Shown: in pieces, positions 42,706 through 53,799 of the stretch
How the letters are laid out: every line of letters starts with the position of its first letter
How positions within the stretch are numbered: position 1 is the stretch's first letter
Origin: Shinisaurus crocodilurus
Taxonomy: Eukaryota > Chordata > Lepidosauria > Squamata > Shinisauridae
Assembly: GCA_021292165.1 (NCBI GenBank)
Contig: CM037877.1
Span: 207,742,715 to 207,806,714, forward strand
Direction of reading: 5' to 3'
DNA: 64,000 nt
Notes under the pieces: model-generated
Told to the model about the DNA's origin: nothing
Databases searched by the model: none
Seen by the model: only the letters and a program-made list of their open reading frames with translations
Program-made: the position numbers and the translations under genes

Positions 42706-43355
42706 TAATGTATCCACTGATTAAAAGGGGAGGCTTTGCACTCCATTAAATCAAGTGAACCACTACCCTTCATTTGCTCTCCGAGCAGAAGCTGTGGGTT
42801 TATGACATGACATAAAGAAAGCTGGGGCATTTTCCTGCTCCGGGAGGGGGTCTGTTAGGTGGGCGCTGAGCCCACTCTGTCTTGTCATGCCTGACGCAAA
42901 GATGTCACTCGTCGCCACCATCCTCCAGGGGCCCCTGTATAACAGCTTGCGCCTGCAGCATGCACCATACAATCGCTTCTTGTCTACATTCTATACAAGT
43001 TGGGTCCTGGGGCGGCGGCAGCAGCATCTGTCTGTGCAGAAGGAAACTGCCGATACATGAACACAGACACACTATGTGAAGGTAGGGAGAAAGTGGAAAC
43101 TCAAGGCAGAAATAAACAGCAACTGAAGAGCACAAATATTTCCTGGGGCTTGTATATATTCAGAGGCATACTGCTCTTGTTGCAGGTAATATATATTTTT
43201 TGCTTTTCTGTTGCACTTCCATCACTGGTAAACCAGTTTTGTTTTTTGGGGGGGAGGGGGGGTCATGGCACTCTGGGAGGTACGTGTTAAAATCTTAAAC
43301 CTCCCCTGAGAAGTGCAGCCAGCCCTTCTGCATTGGAACTGTTTTGTGCAACTGG
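42705..43355. other. Single-copy-looking GC-balanced segment
   Basis: At 42840-43080 there are no repeat words and CpG content is somewhat raised. Frames on both strands are short and unlike known proteins. Could be a non-coding exon or regulatory DNA; no direct support. Confidence 0.2.
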
Positions 43356-43360
43356 TGTGG

Positions 43361-43620
43361 GACCATATAGCTTAGCAGTAAATGATATATGTTGCATGCA
43401 GAAGATGCCCAGTTCAAAACCTGGCATCCCCAGATGTTGTTTAAAATAATAATAATAATAAAAAGATCAGGTCACAGGTGCTGGGGAAGGCCTCTGCCTC
43501 TGGGACCCTGGAGAGTCACTGCCACTTAGTGGGGACAATACTGGGCCAGGGGAAAACTTTTTCTGACCAGGTTCTACTAGGTACCGGTATCTATTGAAAA
43601 GTGCCTGTGACATCACTGAG
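43361..43620 (+). mobile_element. tRNA-Ala-headed SINE, near full length
   Basis: The head ACCATATAGCTTAGCAGTAA, then TTGCATGCAGAAGATGCCCA and GTTCAAAACCTGGCATCCCC is a decayed tRNA-Ala(TGC) shape (A box, anticodon TTTGCATGC-like loop, B box). The body GGCCTCTGCCTCTGGGACCC and CTGGAGAGTCACTGCC follows. An (AAT)n run interrupts the linker. The CR1-type tail is poor in this copy. Confidence 0.75.
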
Positions 43621-43624
43621 GAGG

Positions 43625-43920
43625 AGATTCAGGTCCTCCCCAGGCTGTGCAGCTTTGAGAATGTTCTTCAATGCATTTATACATAATTTAATTTGGAAAA
43701 AGATGAGTGCTTACCCACTTTCCATGATGAGGGCTTATGTAGTGCTTTTTAAAGCCTTTTAAAAATACAAATGTCTACTTTCTTCTGCAGCAGTGACCCA
43801 CTGTTTAAAGAAACTTGTCTTTGTTTATTTTTTTTCCCCTTTTGAAAAAGGTGCTCTTCCCACCTGCCCTGCAGCCTAAGAATGCACATCTCCCTATTGT
43901 TTGTTTTGCTTCGGTTTTGA
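43625..43920. other. No recognised feature
   Basis: Unassigned AT-rich sequence before the duplicated module. Confidence 0.35.
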
Positions 43921-43924
43921 ATAG

Positions 43925-44056
43925 ATGAATTCGCCTTTTCCTTACTAGATGGCTGCCCCTGTACAAGCATTATGTTTGCACACTGGCAGCACCATAGTCT
44001 GTAGGATCACAGCTAGCTCCACCATAACAATAGTGGGGAAGATGTTTCCATTGCCC
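43925..44056. repeat. Duplicated module, copy 1
   Basis: CCTTACTAGATGGCTGCCCC, GTACAAGCAT, ATAGTCTGTAGGA and TAGTGGGGAAGATGTTT match 48525-48656 in order and spacing. Each copy is followed by an H1 hAT. Confidence 0.82.
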
Positions 44057-44061
44057 CCAAA

Positions 44062-44445
44062 TAGGGAGGGCATGTGTCTCCTTTTACAGAGGGCAGTCCT
44101 CTATTTGAAGGGCTGCCAGGGGACAGTACTCTATTTTCAAGGCGTCCTCTGTTCAAAGGGCTTTCCAGTCCAAGTCCGGTTTAAAGATAACGAACCATCA
44201 GAAGGAAGAGCTGGGCTTTGAAGGTGCCCATGAGCAGCACCTGGGCAGCAGACTGAGCAAGGCACACAGGTCACCTGGTCACGGTCTTCCACGCTGTGGA
44301 GAGATGTACTGTATTTCTGTTTAAATTATAATGTCTACATTTGTATGTACACATATAAATTAGCATACGCACCTCAGTATCCTCTTTTGTCCTCTGTTTC
44401 TGGTGATGCATCTCCTCTTTTGGGCGATTCACAAGTAGCCACCCT
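44062..44445. mobile_element. hAT family H1, complete, 384 bp
   Basis: The left end TAGGGAGGGCATGTGTC and right end AAGTAGCCACCCTA are paired. TSD CCCCCAAA/CCCTCAAA (44054-44061 and 44446-44453, 7 of 8). Confidence 0.9.
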
Positions 44446-44509
44446 ACCCTCAAACGATGCTGCAAGTCATCAGCTATCCAGACGAGGGCTCCCCAGTGCT
44501 TCCAGACTG

Positions 44510-44660
44510 CAGGGCCAGCCCTACCATTAGGCAGTGAATGCACTCCTCAGACAGCAGATCCTGGAGGGGGGAGGGGGCGGCAGCAGCGTGTTGCAGGACA
44601 GCACTATGTGTGTGCCATGCAGCCTGCCTTGCACCCCTTCAGCTACCATGCTGACCTCAG
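44510..44660. mobile_element. hAT element end, CAGGGCCAGCCCTACC type
   Basis: Starts CAGGGCCAGCCCTACCATTA followed by GGCAG and CTCAGACAGCAGATC. A relative begins near 50434 (CCGGCCCTACTCTCAGGCAG). No right end seen for either. Confidence 0.5.
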
Positions 44661-44664
44661 GTAC

Positions 44665-45980
44665 AATAGAGGCAGTCAGCAAAAAAAAATTGGCTGTGAC
44701 GAGCATCCAAAAATGTGAGAGGGGATTCTACAATGTCTGCTCAACAAGATTGGGTTGGATGGGTTGGTTTGGTTTGGAAGACGCCTGTGCGTGAAACTGT
44801 TTTATGTGGGGAGATCGGTGCACAACGAATCACCACACAAACTTGACAGAGTATGGCAAAGATCCAATGGCACGGTTACCCTGACGATTGGAAAACCATT
44901 CTCTGCTGCAGCCTTCATCCGCCTTCACAGCCGTTGTAATTTAGGTTTAATTATCTTCCGCCTGTTCTGCCGTTGAGGACTTTATGTTTTGGATCGTTCT
45001 TTGTCTGGTTCCTCTCCCCGGACCTTACCGCCATGGGTGACCCTACTGGGAGTACATAGCTCCCGACGGCATTGCTCACAGGGTTCATCGGAACACGCAA
45101 GCCCACTCGCCACTTCAAGGTGACGATCCGGGGAGGGGGCTCAACAAGAATGGTACTATTGTCTTGCATGAGATCAAAGAAGTCCTCTGAGAAGGCAAAA
45201 TACTCTATACGCCACCTAAAAACAGTCAGAGTATCTTCAGGAATGCTTGCCTTGTGGTTAGAATTCTGCATTCAGGTTTGGGGGGGGGAACCTAGGTCTG
45301 TTTTCAAAAGCTGCTAGTTGTTTAGCCTTGAGCAAGCCTTCTTTGCAAGTCTTCTTTTCATTTAGGCTGGAAGGATAACTTGAAAGCAGGGGCATATACA
45401 CTGTCTGCCCCTGTCTTGTTTGCTGCAACCTCCCCAGTGTGACTATGAAGTTAAAAAAAACACAGAGCCTGTGGGAGCACTGCTTGTGAATGCAAAAGGC
45501 CATTGTCCATGAATAGCATTAGCGGATTTACATGCAGACAAAGGCCTCTGAATGATATGCACATTTACTCTCACAGCTGGGGCTCTGTCTTGGGGGGGGG
45601 GGAGCACAGTGACCTTTAAGGCCCACACGTTCATTTTGTTTTTAATGCTTTGTTTGAAGGACAGGGAGAATATACCAGCTGGGTGAGCAGAAGCTAGATC
45701 TCGGTCTACTGGTAGAACTCTGGGTGATTCGCAGAAGATCCTGCAAGGATTTCTGACTCCCAGTTATTTAACCATAGCATCACCCAATGACTCCCTCCCA
45801 CTCCACACCCTGAATTGTACTGCTGAAATGAAGAAAGCTTGGAATAGCCAGGATTGGATCTTTGTGTGGAAGGATGATGAGCTCTGTTCAGTTCTGGTAC
45901 TCAGAACAAATTCCCAGGCTCATCATTCTGTCATTCAATGAGTAGCTCTTTTGCACCACACTCCAGCTGATGGATCTTGG
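44665..45980. other. No gene; unidentified GC-balanced block at 44970-45180
   Basis: The block contains CCTCTCCCCGGACCTTACCG, CCATGGGTGACCC and TGACGATCCGGGGAGGGGGC. It looks like part of an unrecognised mobile element, but no terminal repeat or polymerase motif was found. Confidence 0.3.
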
Positions 45981-45989
45981 GATTCTAGT

Positions 45990-46053
45990 AAAAAGAAGAA
46001 GAAGAAGAAGAAGAAGAAGAAGAAGAAGAAGAAGAAGAAGAAGAAGAAGAAGA
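45990..46053. repeat. (AAG)n microsatellite
   Basis: About twenty-one AAG units. Confidence 0.97.
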
Positions 46054-46054
46054 T

Positions 46055-47380
46055 CCCACAAGCCTAAGTCTGTCCACTACTGAGTTAGAAGATCCAAGTT
46101 CATGTGGTTTTTCTGCAGGTAAGTTATTAAGCTCACTGCTAAAAGCATTTTGAGGCTGATCATAAATTATATCATGCATTAGGGCGTGGGCAGTCTCAGC
46201 GTCATAAGGAGTAGGTACAGAAAATAACCCGAAACACAATGCTTTATATAATTTATGGGAAGCTTCTTTCCAAGCTCACCAAAGGGCCGAATGTTTAAAG
46301 GCTGACATTCTGGGACAGAATAAATGAATGGATGAGGTGCAGTCATCCCTGTACAGACATAATCACGAGCCTGAAATCCCCATCGTACCTAGGTTGCTAA
46401 ACCAAACCCTTCATCAAACAATTAAGAGGAAAAGTACTTCAGTGGTTAGAAGCAAAAGTTCCCTTTGGACAGCATTGAGGCATTGCACTGTGTGTTTCTG
46501 GCATTACATTTCTCTACTCACATTTTGAAAACATGGAAGAAAGTGGTCAGAAAACTGCTCAGTGTTTGGGACCCATGAGCCTAGCATGCATTGACAGCTC
46601 TGTTTAATTGATCAAATCGAGGGATATTCAAAGTAGGAGGCAGTGTCCTGCTTACAGTGGCACAGGGCAGAGCCACAGACATTTGGCCAGGGCTAAAGAC
46701 TAGGTAAGTAGATGGCCCAAAGTCCACACACAGGGAATCCCAGGTAAAAGTAAGGTTAACAGGAGCCAAACAAGGCAGAAGCCAGTGCACAGAGACATTG
46801 TTCCAGCAGCACTCTGTGCCTAGAACTGAAGCCTTTTAATCCTGAGCCTTCAGAGCCCCACCCAGAGCACAGCTGCAGGCAAGCCAGCAGTGCCACCTGA
46901 GGAATAGTCTACTCGTGAGTCAAGCCCTGCTAACAAGTAAGCCACCACTCATGCGTGAAGGATGCCACAGATGCTGATGCCAACCCCAGGTACACGTCAA
47001 GTGCAGAAATCCCATGTGGGTACAGCTTGTATGCATACAGGGTCTGTAGGGAAGAGCCGGATCATCATGTGGGTGTCAGTGGTGAGGCCAGCTCTGCCAA
47101 GCATCAGGGTGAAGCAACCTGCTTCTGGCAGCACCATCCGGGGGAGGCAGACAGAGGAAGGCAGGAATTGGTGTCTGAACGCTACAGCAAGACTTTTCCC
47201 TGTGATCTCTGCTCAGCCATGAAGTTCACTGGGTAACTGTCAAAGCACCTGGGTCTGTTGGAGGCAGCTCCACATCACAGTGTCCCATATTATACTGTCC
47301 CATGGTAAACAGCACAGGACTAAGTTTGCAGTTCCAATGTTTATTCCAAAGGGAAAAGGGAAAGCAACACCATCTGCATT
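46055..47380. other. No recognised feature
   Basis: Frames at 46955-47236 overlap each other in two registers with no family resemblance. Unassigned. Confidence 0.35.
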
Positions 47381-47385
47381 AACCC

Positions 47386-47655
47386 AGGGGTAGGCAACCT
47401 GATGTTGCCTACCAGATGTTTTGGACTACTACTCTCATAAGTAGAACCAGTGTGGCGCAGTGGTTGGAGGGTTGGACTGGGATTCGGGAGATCCAGGTTC
47501 TAGTCCCCACTTGGCCATGAAGCTCACTGGGTGACTTTGGGCCAGTCACAGACTCTCAGCATAACCTACCTCACAGGGTTGTTGTGAAGATACAACGGGG
47601 AGGAGGAGGATCATGTAAGCCACCTTGGGTTCCCTGCAGGAAGAAAGGTGGGATA

Positions 47656-47687
<32 letters not shown>

Positions 47688-47785
47688 ATAGCAAGCTCCA
47701 GTCAGCATGGCCAATGGTCAGGGTTTATGGGAGGTGTAGTTCAAAACATCTGGAGGACACCAGGTTGGCTACTCATGGGTTACCA
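47386..47785. mobile_element. Palindromic hAT MITE, family A, split by a SINE
   Basis: The left arm CAGGGGTAGGCAACCTGATG (47386-47443) and right arm GGTTTATGGGAGGTGTAGTT to GGACACCAGGTTGGCTACTC (47695-47780) form one palindrome once the SINE is removed. Confidence 0.82.
47446..47692 (+). mobile_element. tRNA-headed MIR-like SINE, full length, inserted in MITE
   Basis: AACCAGTGTGGCGCAGTGGT (A box region), GGTTCTAGTCC (B box), CACAGGGTTGTTGTGAAGAT and tail (TAAA)n of about ten units. It lies within a family A MITE, so it is younger than that copy. Confidence 0.9.
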
Positions 47786-47789
47786 TCAC

Positions 47790-48260
47790 CCTCTCCCTCC
47801 TAAGCCCCTTTGCCCCTCACAGTTCTGAATCCTGCTTCCCCCAAAAGCCCTTGGCCAAGTGTAGCTGGATTTGTTATCATTCATCTCATTTTGGTTTCAG
47901 CTGCTGAGCTCCCCAACGGGGATTCTGTTGTACCCGTCTTTGTTCCTGCAGTCATCTGCTCTGCCCATGTATCCAGCGAGTGACAGCCTCAATCAGCACT
48001 GCATCACCAGTCATGCCACTCCTCAGCACATAGCCTTGTGTGCCCCATTTCCCACTACTCCTTCCCAGCATCTTCCTTCTGTATTGTCTCTTTCTTCTGC
48101 ACCCTGTTGCACCCAACCACTCCACCCCCCCCCCATCCTGGCTTCTCTTTCTGTATCACCCTTTCCTAGTTCCGTTGCTGGCTCATGGCTCAGCCCACCC
48201 GGGGCCCATGCTTCCTGTCTCATTCTCTCCTACTGTGTGTTGCATCACCTCTGGGCCCTT
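47790..48260. other. No gene; C-rich sequence
   Basis: Frames of 134 and 105 codons (47871-48275, 48040-48357) are Ser/Pro/Leu-rich composition artefacts. Confidence 0.4.
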
Positions 48261-48267
48261 CCATGTG

Positions 48268-48524
48268 GAGGGTGAGGCATCCTACTTTACAGAGGACACA
48301 GCCCCCCCCCATTTCAAGAGCAGGGCAGTCCTCTGTTTGGAGGCATCCTCTGTTTGAATGGCTGCCCAGCCCAAGTCCTGTTTAAAGATAAAGGGAGAGC
48401 ACTGCAGGGCCCTTGATGTTGCCCACCAGCAGTGAGCACCTGGGCACGCTCGCAGGGCCCCTGGACACAATCTTGTCTCTGTGATGGTGAGATATATTGT
48501 ATTTGTTTCCTTGCCTTTAAACAG
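48268..48524. mobile_element. hAT family H1, left part
   Basis: GGCATCCTACTTTACAGAGG, CCAAGTCCTGTTTAAAGATA and GTGAGATATATTGTATTTG match H1. The right end is missing; the copy stops where module copy 2 begins. Confidence 0.75.
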
Positions 48525-48656
48525 ATGGACGCCTTTCCCTTACTAGAAAGCTGCCCCTGTACAAGCACTACATTTGTATATTGACGACAACACTATAGTT
48601 TGTAGGACCAGAGCTAGTGCCACGGTAGCACTACTAGTGGGGAAGGTGTTTCTGTT
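48525..48656. repeat. Duplicated module, copy 2
   Basis: CCTTACTAGAAAGCTGCCCC, GTACAAGCAC, ATAGTTTGTAGGACC and TAGTGGGGAAGGTGTTT, collinear with 43925-44056. Confidence 0.82.
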
Positions 48657-49045
48657 GCCATGTGTCCACTTTTACAGAGGGCAGTCCTCTATCTGAAGGG
48701 CTGGCAGAGGACTGTCCTCTGTTTTGAAGGCATGCTCTATTCAAAGGGCTGTCCAGTCCAACTCCAGTATAAAGATAAAGAACCATCAGAAGGAAGAGCT
48801 GGGCCTTGACGTTGCCCATCAAAAAGCACCTGGACAGCAGACTGAGCAAGGCACACAGGTCACCTGGTCACGGTCTTCTGTATTATGGTGAGATACAAAG
48901 TGTTTTTATTTAAATTATAGTAATCATTTCTAAGTGTGCATCTATTTATCTATTTTATGTATGCATTTAAATTAGCATATGTCATTTTTACACGATTAGT
49001 GTCCTTTTTTGTCCTTTTTTTCCCCAGTGTAGAAGTAGCCATCCT
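48657..49045. mobile_element. hAT family H1, second downstream copy
   Basis: Runs from CATGTGTCCACTTTTACAGA to GAAGTAGCCATCCTA. The first bases of the left terminal repeat are lost relative to 44062. Confidence 0.83.
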
Positions 49046-49261
49046 AGTCTTGCAGTCCGCAGTGTTCATGAGTCAATCAACATCTCCCATTCTAACCTAA
49101 CTTATAGTCCTGTTGCAAGGTTAAACTATAGCAGGCAAGTAGGGTATGGGAAACATCCACATATACGCTGTCTTGAGACCCATAGAGGAATATGGCCCTA
49201 CAGACAGTGGTTGATAAGGGTATTAATAATGAATTGTTTTCATATTGATGTTTTATTATGT

Positions 49262-49490
49262 ACTTTATTTATTTATTTATTTATTATATTTATACCCCGC
49301 TTTTTTTCCTGCAAGGAACCCAAGGCGGCTTACATAATCCTCCTCCTCCTCTCCATTTTATCCTCACAACAACCCTGTGCGGTAGGTTCTAGTCTGAGAG
49401 TCAGTGACTGGCCCAAAGTCACCCAGTGAGTTTCATGGCCGAGCGGGGACTAGAACCCGGATCTCCCGAGTCCCAGTCCAACTGAACCTG
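49262..49490 (-). mobile_element. tRNA-headed MIR-like SINE, full length
   Basis: The reverse complement begins near AGTTGGACTGGGACTCGGGA, B box GGGTTCTAGTCCCC, body ACAGGGTTGTTGTGAGGATA and tail TATAAATATAATAAATAAAT. Confidence 0.88.
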
Positions 49491-49494
49491 TTCT

Positions 49495-50325
49495 TTTTCT
49501 TTAATATGTATAGAAATGTATATATCTATTCCACTCCCTATATGTGCTTTTTTGAACTGGCAGACTCTTGTGCGCTAGTGACTGTTAGATAGAAATATCC
49601 CCGCCATTGCAGCCAGAGAAAGAAATGTCTGGTTTTTTGTTTTGGTTTAGCTAGAAAATAGGCTTCAATCAGACCTTTACAAAGAAGATGACCTTAAGCG
49701 GCAAGACCTTTCCTTGCCTCTTCACTGCTCACCCATGTCTGTGGAGCTGTCTCTGACTCTGACAGATTTGAATTGAGTTTGTATTCCTTTCTCGCCCTCT
49801 ATCTCCCCCCCCCTTCCACCCTCTCTCTCTCACACACAGTTCTCCTCTTATGTAGTCCCTGACTAATAGAAACTCCAGCCAAAGCCCCATCTTCGCAATG
49901 GTCTCAGACCTTGTTTAAAAGGAAGGAGAGGAGGAGGAGGAGGAGGAAAGATTTCACAAGGGCCAGTGTCCAGGGACACTCCCTCCAGCTGTCCTTGTAA
50001 AATGCCTTTTTAAAAGCTCTGGTTGTTCTGCTGTGATTAACTGACTGACTCTCTTTTTTCCAGTCACAACTAGCTAGCTGAAGCAAAAGTTTCCATACCA
50101 CGAAGAAGCAAAGTTATGAACACTCCCAAGGAAGCTGGGCCCACATTTTATCTCCCGCCTCCCTGCCTAAACAAAATAGATGGTTTGAATTAGCATGTTT
50201 TTAAGTGGGAGCAGATGCCTCGGGGCTAGGACTACTGAACTAACGCAGTGTAGATGGCACAGTTGCTCGAGGAGGAATAGTTTGGACAGAAAATATTTCC
50301 TTTAAATATTAAAGAATTTTTTTCC
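49495..50325. other. No recognised feature
   Basis: A GAG run near 49925-49950 only. Confidence 0.4.
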
Positions 50326-50327
50326 TA

Positions 50328-50411
50328 TTATTATTATTATTGTTGTTGTTGTTGTTGTTGTCGTTGTCGTCGTCGTCGTCGTCATCATCATCATCATCAT
50401 CATCATCATCT
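50328..50411. repeat. Ordered compound triplet tract (TTA)(TTG)(TCG)(TCA)
   Basis: Reads as TTA units, then about six TTG, then TCG units with one TTG, then about nine TCA/ATC units, in a strict left-to-right order. Confidence 0.95.
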
Positions 50412-50433
50412 ATAAATGAACGATAATTCACAC

Positions 50434-50660
50434 GTCCGGCCCTACTCTCAGGCAGAGTGAGGCAGCCACCTCAAGGGCAGCAGATGAGGGGTGGGGAGCA
50501 GTGGTAAGGGGTTGGAGAACACTGCTGTGTGTCCAGGCAGCCTGTCCTGTGCCCCCTAAGTTAGCCTGCTGCCTTCAGGTGTGGTAAAGGAGGACTCTGC
50601 CCCATCACCAGTGTTGAAGTAAGATTCAACTGCCAGTCCGGTCAGTTGCTGAATGTGGAA
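50434..50660. mobile_element. hAT element end, relative of 44510
   Basis: CCGGCCCTACTCTCAGGCAG then GTGAGGCAGCCACCTCAAGG and the shared ACACTGCTGTGTGTCC and GCAGCCTGTCCTGTGCCCC words. No right end resolved. Confidence 0.5.
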
Positions 50661-50943
50661 TTTGGGGGTGGGGGCACCATCTTGTCCTTCTCCAGGATTG
50701 GCAAAAGTGTTGACAGTTTTACAAGTCTAACAATTACTTTTGTCACCCAGAGTTAGATTTCAGGGAAACTGGGTATTTGTGTGGAATAGCAACATGTAAG
50801 ATCAGAGATCTTTGGAGATGGGTCAAATGGACTCTCCCATGGACCGTGGAATACAAAGCTGTCTGATTTTGAGGGGAGGGGAGAACTGGCAACAACACCT
50901 TTACTCGCAGAAGAGGTTCCCACTTTGGCAGTTTAGTTTAGAG

Positions 50944-51306
50944 CAGGGGTGTTGGACCCCAGGTCTGCAAGCCAAATTCAGCCCACCAGCGGTCCCTTCG
51001 GCGTTCCCCAAATGGCCACACCCCTTCCTCTGGCTCTGCCCCCTTTCCCCCATTTGGTGGTTTCCTAATTCTTGCATGGTTTCCACCCATATTCTAAAGC
51101 ATCAAAATGTCTCTCCTAAGGCTTAGTTCCTGGGGGTAAGAACTTGTAAGCTAAAATATGCTGCTATTTTCTTGTATTTGGGCAGCCCCACCCCATTTAC
51201 CTTTGGCCCTTTGGCCTTCAGCTCCGCCCACCTCTGTAATGTGGCCCCCAAGACCTTCTCTGACATTCAATTCAGCCCCAGGGCTGAAGGAGGTTCAACA
51301 TCCCTG
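50944..51306. mobile_element. hAT family H2, complete, 363 bp
   Basis: Ends CAGGGGTGTTGGACC and GGTTCAACATCCCTG. Exact 8-bp TSD GTTTAGAG at 50936-50943 and 51307-51314. The interior (CCTAAGGCTTAGTTCC, CCTTTGGCCCTTTGGCC) matches 8193-8519 inverted. Confidence 0.94.
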
Positions 51307-51314
51307 GTTTAGAG

Positions 51315-52685
51315 CAACCTTCATGATTTTGTCATAATGGCAGCCACATCCATGCTGATGTTGCTCATTCATGAGGATAGGAATCAGCACCTAGGATGAG
51401 TGCCTTTGTGGGTAGCCAATGCTCTGATTCAGAGCATCCACAAAACACTACATCTGGAAACGTCTGAAGAACCAGTGGTTTGTGTGACAGCCGTAAGACA
51501 GGCAAAATCCTTTGGCTGAACAAAACAAGAGTAGATAGGGAATTAGGGATTTCTGTTGAAAGCTTTCTAATAAGGAGCCAGAGTGTGTTAGACAGTGGTA
51601 AGGAAAGGGCAACTGCTAAAAGGCAAGGGGAGAACACGGCTGTTTCAGGATATTTTATCTGGTTCCATCAGTATTCCATAAGAACTACTAGAGTCGTTAT
51701 ATTCTGCTCATACAACAAACTGGTTATTTGGTGCTTTAAACACGCTATTCCTTCAACACCCATGATAATCCATTTCTGTTGCAAGCCTATAAAATTAGAT
51801 AGTTACTAATTTCCCTTTGTTATTCAGAGCAATGGATGGCACTCTATTAAGGATGCAGAAGCCGGCTGCAGCATCACTCACTCCAAATGGCAGGCCATTA
51901 AAATGCCTTTTGAATACCACAATAACATATACAGGCTCTAGCTGGAGGTGTTGCCTTTTCTTGCTAGGCAATGGACATACATGTAGCTAGTGGAAGTTAG
52001 CATAGAAGAGTTGCCATATGCCTGCAGTTCCAGTCCAGTGCTTTCTCAAGATGATCTCAGAAAGCTCATCTTCATGCTGACACCAAGGGCAGAAACAGAC
52101 GTGACATGGGAGATCTGTGATCGGATTGCCCAATTTTATTTTGCTTTTTTGATATTTTAAAGAAACTGCAGAGGAAGGATGTTTCTGATTTTTGATTGGA
52201 GAAGCAACGTTGGGGAGGAGATGTTGAGCCCTCCACCAAACTATTTCCCTATTCTGAATGCCCTCCATGAATCTGCTATTCAACTCACAGCAAAAAAGAA
52301 AGAAGACAGATATTTGTATCATCATGCCTGTCTTTTTTTTCCTGCTGCAGTTCCAATACGAGCTGAGTTAGGGGCAATTTAGATAGGAGAAACGGCAGAA
52401 AGGGTTAAATACCCCCTCCCCCAGCATTGCTGCTCTGATCAAAATCAGATGCATGTGCAATTGTGCACACACAAACACTGCCTGCTTTAAAGTGGAAAAA
52501 ATGTTGGAAAACTTATCACAGATCCCTGTGTCACATCTGTTTTCACCCTGATTATTGTGTTGTACTATACGGAATAGGTAATGTTATGTTACATCTTTTA
52601 TTCAACCAACCATTTGCTGAGTTGTTTCAGAAGCTGTTGCCAAGTATAGGTATTCACAACAAAAAGAAAACTAAGGGTGAAGACA
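51315..52685. other. No gene; single-copy-looking sequence
   Basis: 51480-51960 and 52000-52400 lack repeat words. Frames up to 112 codons show no family resemblance. Confidence 0.35.
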
Positions 52686-52689
52686 GACA

Positions 52690-52990
52690 ATGGGCGGGTT
52701 CATATGTCATGTTAAGCCACCCTGTGAATAAGCCACAGAGGGTTGGTTGTTCGCTGAGCAACCTATGGTGCACCTGACAGACAGTTGGGCTTACTGTGGC
52801 TTGCTCTCCCCCTCCTCCCCCCTCGGGCCTCCAGCCAGTATCCCAGTGTCCTTTGCAGCAGAACCTGTCTTGTCTCCCTCCCCACTCCGATCGCTACTCC
52901 TTTTTGTTCACTGCCATTTTTAATTTTATTTTTAAGAGCTTCAAAAAAGTGAAATTGAGGTCATATATTTGGGGGGGGGGCTGAAAATTG
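52690..52990. mobile_element. Partial relative of the GC-rich foldback element
   Basis: GCGGGTTCATATGTCATGTT then AAGCCACCCTGTG, followed by CCAGCCAGTATCCCAGTGTC, which matches the left portion of 18985-20174. The right half is absent. Confidence 0.55.
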
Positions 52991-53024
52991 CACAACTGTG
53001 TTCGTATTATTGTTTCATAGTTTT

Positions 53025-53187
53025 CATAGATAGAGTTGGAAGGAGCCTACAAGGCTATCGAGTCCAACCCCCTGCTCAATGCAGGAAATTAGAGGAGGGG
53101 TCTCCCATCCAAGTAATAACCAGGCTTGACCCTCCTTAGCTTTCCACGCTCAGACAAGCTGAGCCAGCATAAGCTACAGGCCTGTAT
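53025..53187 (-). mobile_element. 5S-rRNA-headed SINE with CR1-type tail
   Basis: The same two-part structure as 38752-38904, with 5S box A, intermediate element and box C intact (AAGCTAAGGAGGGTCA, then TTACTTGGATGGGAGACC). Full length; head ends in an ACAGGCCTGT-like word. Confidence 0.9.
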
Positions 53188-53194
53188 TTTTTTT

Positions 53195-53630
53195 GTTGTT
53201 GTTGTTCTCCTATATTTTTGTTGTTGTTGTTGTTGTTGTTATTTTCTGTCTTCCAACAACTTACAGCAGTCCAGTATGTGTAGTCTTGCCTTGTCAATGT
53301 CCTTGCCAGTTTCAGCTTTGAAAAGGAAGTGGAGAGTAGGTAACAGTAAAAGGGGGAAAGTGGCAAAAGTAGGTGTACCAAAGGGGTGTGTGTGACAATA
53401 TCATCTCCTTAGCAATGAATTCTTCTGGCTTTTAAGTGTTGAACTGACAGTTCTCCCTGTCTCCTACCATTTCAACACTTCCCCGAGTTTCCAGCTACTG
53501 CAGAAAAGGGAGATATTAACCCCCCCCCCTTTCGAGTCTCCTTTTCTGAGCACGTACTGCTGCGGTTACTGCAGGTCCCTGACCATTCTAAAAACACACA
53601 CACACACACACACATTTTTTGGGGACTGGG
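53195..53630. other. No gene; (TTG)n at 53188-53240 and (CA)n at 53594-53613
   Basis: Simple repeats; the rest is unassigned. Confidence 0.4.
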
Positions 53631-53638
53631 ACATATAT

Positions 53639-53795
53639 GCAAATTTAATAGCTGGGAAGTAAATGGAGGGGAAACTTGCACCAATTTAAGGGCAGGGCCG
53701 AGAATGGAGCGGAAATTTGCGCACCTGCAGTAATGGAGCAGTGACTGCAGGTCCGCAAATTTCCCCTCCATTAACTTCCCAGCCATTAAATTTGC
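53639..53795. mobile_element. Foldback element with 41-bp arms
   Basis: GCAAATTTAATAGCTGGGAA at the left and TTCCCAGCCATTAAATTTGC at the right are reverse complements with one mismatch, and the pairing continues through the CCTCCATT words. Family unknown. Confidence 0.7.
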
Positions 53796-53799
53796 TTCA

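Noticed and set aside
47871..48275. 134-codon Ser/Pro/Leu-rich frame
   Set aside because: Composition artefact of C-rich sequence without domain or splice context.
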